From positions 15,850,782-15,914,781 of the forward strand of contig NC_030856.1 of NCBI RefSeq assembly GCF_000208745.1: a stretch of DNA of 64,000 nt, read 5' to 3'. The position numbers and the translations under genes were made by a program. This DNA comes from Theobroma cacao (Eukaryota; Streptophyta; Magnoliopsida; Malvales; Malvaceae). Under the pieces are notes generated by a model. That model did no database searches, had not been told where the DNA came from, and worked only from the letters and a program-made list of their open reading frames with translations. Within the stretch, counting starts at the first letter, position 1. Every line of letters begins with the position of its first letter. Shown here piece after piece: positions 59,899 to 64,000 of the stretch.

Positions 59899-62872
59899 TG
59901 TAAAACCCGACCCTATAAATACATGTCATGACATACATGCATTGAGTAGCATGTTATTACGCTAGAAAAGCACCTAAGAATAGACGAAACCTGATATTGT
60001 ACCTAACGGTACACTTAAATTGATTTAACCTCGAACTAGTTCAAATAGGAATTGTAGGATGAAATTTAATATTTTATAGTCCAGGAATGACTAAAAATGA
60101 TTGTTCGGAGTTCGAGGGTTCATTTGGGGTAAAATTAGAAATTTTGATATTCAAGGGCAAAATCGTCATTTTGCCACCTAAGATAATAATTTGATCATGG
60201 AGTGAAATTTTTGACCAAGATTAACTATTTGGAGTATAATTTAATGATAGGAAGTGAAAAAGTTTAATTCTGGTGATTTTTGGAGTGTAGGGGCAAAATC
60301 GTAATTTTGCCACCCACGGACAAAATTTGAGATTTTGAGAGAATTTAGATCAAATTTGACAAATTGGAGAATGGTATGAGTATAAGGGATGAAAAATATG
60401 TCTATGGGCAATTTTTCAATTTTTGGGGCAAAAATGTAATTTTTGACTTTTACGGGGGCAAAAGTGTAAATTTCAAAAATTACTCCACCGAGACTTTGGA
60501 TGAGTCTGAGAATTTTATCTAAGCTATGAATATATGAGACAAGTGTATGGTGAAAATTTGGAAACAAATGGATGAAATTTTAAAAATGGGCCAATGGGAA
60601 AGTGACATGTGGCATTTTTTAATGATATAATATTATTTTAATGAAAAGTCAGCCCATTTAAACCCAAATTTTAAGTGCTGGCCGGCCATAAGGAAGAACA
60701 AGAGAGGAAATAGAGAGGAAAGGAAGAAAAAAAGAAAAACCAAAGAGAAACAAGAAAATTCAAAGGGAAATTCGCGGTTTTCGACCGTTTACGCGTCTAA
60801 CGGTAAGATTTTTCGATTTTAGCTTGATTTCTACCTTTCCTATGCCTTTATTTCCATTTAGCATGCTTGAGGAGAGAGATCAAAAAGTGATATCAAGGGC
60901 TGGACGAAATTCTAGGGGAGAGAAATTGAAATTTTTAGGTTTTGATTTTTAGTTAAATTGATAGTTTTAGTTAGTTAAATGTGTTTAGAAATTAAATTGG
61001 GCAAGAAATCATTAAATTTTCACAATACCCACTCTTGGCTGGATGCTCAATGCTGTACAATGATGATGAATTGATTTTATTCTAAGGGAAATGAAGAGAA
61101 AATGATGAAAAACGATTAAACGTGATAGAAAAACAAAGTAGAAAATTAACCGAGTTAATGTCCCATTTTTGGCCGAATTTTCCAAGGAAGGGAGTGAGCT
61201 GATTTTGTTGTTTTTAGAAGGTTATTGGCTGATATTTAATGGTTAGAAATGTTGGAGAGAGAATGGGATGATTTAGAGCTAAAATGGAGCGCGTTAGCAA
61301 TTTATCGGGCAAAGTGCCAAAAATAGGTTAATACCGCGTTTAAGCCGTTTTAGGCTATTGCATTTCATACCATGCATTAGTATAGGATTTAAGTTAATTA
61401 TATAGTGATTTAGCATCAATGTGATGAATTGTGTAAATTTTTGTAATGTGTCTAGGAGGAGAGCCTTCCGGAAAAGGCAAAGAAGTCGTACCCGACGAGT
61501 AGTGATCGGGGCGCTTAGAAAGCTTTTAGTTTGTACAAACGGTGAGTAAACTTATTATTATTGTAAATTATCTAGAGTTTATTTTAAATGCCCTTTATGT
61601 ATTTTATGAAATGAGAACGAGATTAAAACGGGATTTTTGATGTTTTAGGAATAAATGTGATAAATAAAAATATATTGTATTGATTATGAAATTGAGTAAT
61701 TGGAGGCTGCAAATTGACTTGAAAAATATATATTTTCCTAGGAATGGCTTATGAGAAATGAGTATATGTGGCTATATTTTGTGAGTGCATTTGGGAAATT
61801 TATGTAAGTTGGTTTTACTATGCAGGCTGGATAAATAAATAAAAGCCACGTTATACTGTCGAAATTTTATTAAAATTGGTGGGTTAGTCACTGCAGTGAC
61901 GGGTTTCCGTGGACTGCCTATTAGAGGGGCACGGTAAACCCAGTTATATAGTTACTCCGGTTGTAGAGGCGAGGAGGGTAACTCCCGGGGTAGTATTAGA
62001 GCTCACTTCACGTCGAACCCCCACGTGAATGTGTAACTCGGCCAACGCCAAGGAACGGCTGGTTTTAAAAATAAAAATGTGTTTCACGTGTGAATATTTT
62101 AACAACCTTGGCGGACTCGGTTAGATGCCTCGGCCAAGGTATCCCCGAGGATTAGTTTTGGCTTGAGCCTTGTTTTAATAAAAGTCATAAGCCTTAACAA
62201 CTATTTTGGTAAATTACAAATATTTTATGGTTTAAGGAATAAATTGAAAACCTTATGAAATGGTTTGTAATTTGTTGTTTAAACTTGCCTCCATGTTACT
62301 CGCCTTTAGATATTTATGATAATGTCTGTTTACTCATTGGGATTGCAAAATCTCACCCACCTCCTTTCCAAACATTTCAGGTCTGTGGTAGCTTGTAAAT
62401 ACCCTATTTTGTTGAGGATTCCAATTGACATCTCTACCACACAGACAGTAGGTTTTTAGCACCAACACTAGGTGTATTTTGGGCTACTTGTCATTGTAAC
62501 CATTATTGTACATTATAACTTTTTAAATTTTTGCATGTGTGAATTTATTTTACTTACACGTTACAAAAGATTTCTTACACGTGTTTCTATAAATATTGTT
62601 TTATATAAAAAAAATGCTATATTTTAATCAATATTTTGAATAGTGATATTTATATATAAATCCTTTTAAAATATTTTTGTCTTTTGATTTACTTGAGCAG
62701 GAAACTATTGCAAATTATTTAAAATGGAATGTTTAAAAACGATTGCTCACAGAAAAGGCAAGAAACTGATATGTAAGCCTTGCGGGGTTCTGATTGGCAT
62801 TTCGAGTAATGAGTGTCAATTGGGACGTCGCGACGGTTGTCATGGGCTCGAGGGAGGTTCCGGGTCATGACA
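59899..62872 (+). repeat. LTR5, mosaic right-hand LTR
   Basis: Length 2974 bp. Up to about 61660 it matches LTR4, including T at 60608 in the G-box, with two private changes (60626, 60672). From 61661 differences appear (for example 61709, the indel near 61790, 61986). From about 62358 to 62740 it aligns only loosely. The last 130 bp are again well conserved and end GGGTCATGACA. It joins the array to a different, older element. Confidence 0.88.
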
Positions 62873-62879
62873 ATTTAGT

Positions 62880-62891
62880 TGGTATAAGAGC
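62880..62891 (+). promoter_or_regulatory. mutated primer binding site of the fifth element
   Basis: TGGTATAAGAGC has one mismatch (C to A) to the tRNA-iMet complement found exactly in the four array units. Confidence 0.8.
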
Positions 62892-63071
62892 CTTTGGTTT
62901 AAAAACTTATGGTTTTGAAAGAAGTTTTTGATTTTTAAAGTTCTTGGATTTAAAGTTATTTTAAAATAATTTACAATGTTAGTGTGGCCCAATTAAGATT
63001 AGTTAGTTGCATGTAGTTGCATATAGAGTCTTTAGTAGTCTAAACCATTTTCGTTCTTTTTGTAGACCATT

Positions 63072-64000
63072 ATGCCTCCTCGACGTGAGCTACCACCTAT
63101 CACTAGATCTACTGGTAGGGGAAGAGGTCGCCTTAGACAGAGTCTGCCGAATTCCATAGAAAAGGAGTCGACTGCATCTTCTTTTAGAGCAGTTCCTATG
63201 CTGAGTCTACTAACATTCTTGTACCTCCTCTATTTCCTGTTGCTACTCCTAGCGTACCTACCACGACACCCGAGGTAGCTCAAGCATTAGCGGCTTTTCT
63301 CACTGCTCTTACGGGCCAAGCTCAGGCTGGTCCAATTCCACCCCCTATTTCCCCTGTAATAGCCTCAGTACCACCACCTCCTATTCCACCCCAGACACCG
63401 GACGTCTCCATTTCTAAGAAGTTGAAGGAAGCTAGACAGTTGGGTTGCATCTCGTTTACTGGTGAGTTGGATGCGACCGCAGCTAAGGATTGTGTTAATC
63501 AAGTTTCGGAGACTATTTCTGATATGAGATTAGATGACGATATGAAGCTAATGGTGGCTACTAGATTACTAGAGAAGAAGGCTCGTACTTGGTGGAATTC
63601 AATGAAGTCCCATTCCACTACTCCTCAAACATGGTCTGACTTCCTCAAAGAATTTGATGGTCAATATTTTACTTACTTTCATCAGAAAGAAAAGAAAAGA
63701 GAATTTCTGAGCTTGAAACAAGGAAATCTAACTGTAGAGGAGTACGAGACTCGTTTTAACGAGTTGATGTTATATGTACCAGATCTGGTGAAATCTGAGC
63801 AGGATCAGGCAAATTATTTTGAGGAAGGGCTCTATAATGAGATCAGGGAACGGATGACAGTGACTGGTAGGGAGCCACATAAGGAAGTTGTGCAGATGGC
63901 CTTATGGGCTGAGAAGCTCGCCACTGAGAATAGACGGATCCGAGCTGAGTTCGCAAAGAGAAGGAATCCACCTACATTCCTGGGTCAGTCTTCAAAGAGA
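63072..64000 (+). pseudogene. gag of a related, decayed fifth element (runs off the window)
   Basis: The frame starts MPPRRELPPITRS, homologous to the array Gag but lacking the RGRP string. A one-base deletion near 63198 shifts the frame in the proline-rich part, producing a stop at 63276-63278. In the corrected phase the capsid domain ([41 protein letters not shown]) is open to the window edge. Other losses include W to C in the KDWINQ motif and R to W in the ALRAEK motif. Overall it is clearly diverged from the array, but patches (63720-63800) are almost identical. Confidence 0.88.

Larger units (their letters stand above)
27179..62872 (+). mobile_element. tandem array of four Ty3/gypsy chromoviruses (Tekay/Del type) sharing LTRs
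   Basis: Five LTRs alternate with four internal regions. Gag-Pol starts at 30463, 38643, 46823 and 55003 are spaced exactly 8180 bp, which equals one LTR (3103) plus one internal part (5077). Apart from the outer LTR ends and an 82-bp patch in unit 4, I found only a handful of single-base differences across units. Clade: the C-terminal chromodomain, single-frame Gag-Pol, two zinc-knuckle-like motifs and 3-kb LTRs fit Tekay/Del. The arrangement is not that of independent insertions, which would each have two LTRs and their own target duplication. Confidence 0.93.

Noticed and set aside
27179..62872. Centromeric or ribosomal tandem repeat
   Set aside because: The 8180-bp unit is fully explained by LTR + retrotransposon internal region with open Gag-Pol; no rRNA or satellite sequence is present.

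Overview
This window is plant nuclear DNA made almost entirely of LTR retrotransposons. The evidence for a plant is the tRNA-iMet type primer sites (TGGTATCAGAGC), polyproteins of plant Ty3/gypsy and Ty1/copia type, long LTRs, AT-rich spacers and a single poor candidate for a host exon. It suggests a dicot with a medium or large genome. I cannot name the species from the sequence.

Layout. 1-6481: 3' part of a decayed copia element of SIRE/Maximus type (integrase, RT and RNase H remnants, an extra downstream ORF with a plant transposon-protein domain, a polypurine tract and the 3' LTR). 6880-about 11276: an old LTR-like sequence that seems to lie on the minus strand, split by a 2.7 kb solo LTR (7246-9947) with a perfect 5-bp target duplication. 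11530-12290: tail of another copia element. 12291-14200: AT-rich sequence with a possible host promoter and first exon near 13435-13590. 14200-15960: minus-strand copia pol remnant. 16342-18250: a diverged direct-repeat pair that looks LTR-derived. 18251-23060: copia LTR, leader and broken gag. 23826-26762: minus-strand solo LTR of the gypsy family that fills the rest of the window, followed by a fragment of another inverted LTR.

27179-62872 is the main feature: four head-to-tail copies of one Ty3/gypsy chromovirus (Tekay/Del type) with an exact 8180-bp period. Neighbouring copies share LTRs, so the order is LTR-int-LTR-int-LTR-int-LTR-int-LTR (LTR 3103 bp, internal part 5077 bp). Each internal part has a primer site, a 1469-codon Gag-Pol frame, an 84-bp in-frame interruption, a 138-codon frame with the integrase C-terminus and chromodomain, and a polypurine tract. 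The four Gag-Pol proteins are identical; every coding difference I found is silent. A related but decayed element (gag from 63072) follows the last LTR.

The two outer LTRs are mosaics. LTR1 is diverged up to about 28150 and array-like after it; LTR5 is array-like up to about 61660 and diverged after it. This is the pattern expected if one-LTR circular or linear cDNA (LTR + internal = 8180 bp) entered a resident LTR by homologous recombination. The 84-bp interruption puts stops before the integrase C-terminal module unless it is spliced out, which would fit an element relying on recombination rather than integrase. That link is inference. An assembly artefact in copy number must also be excluded.
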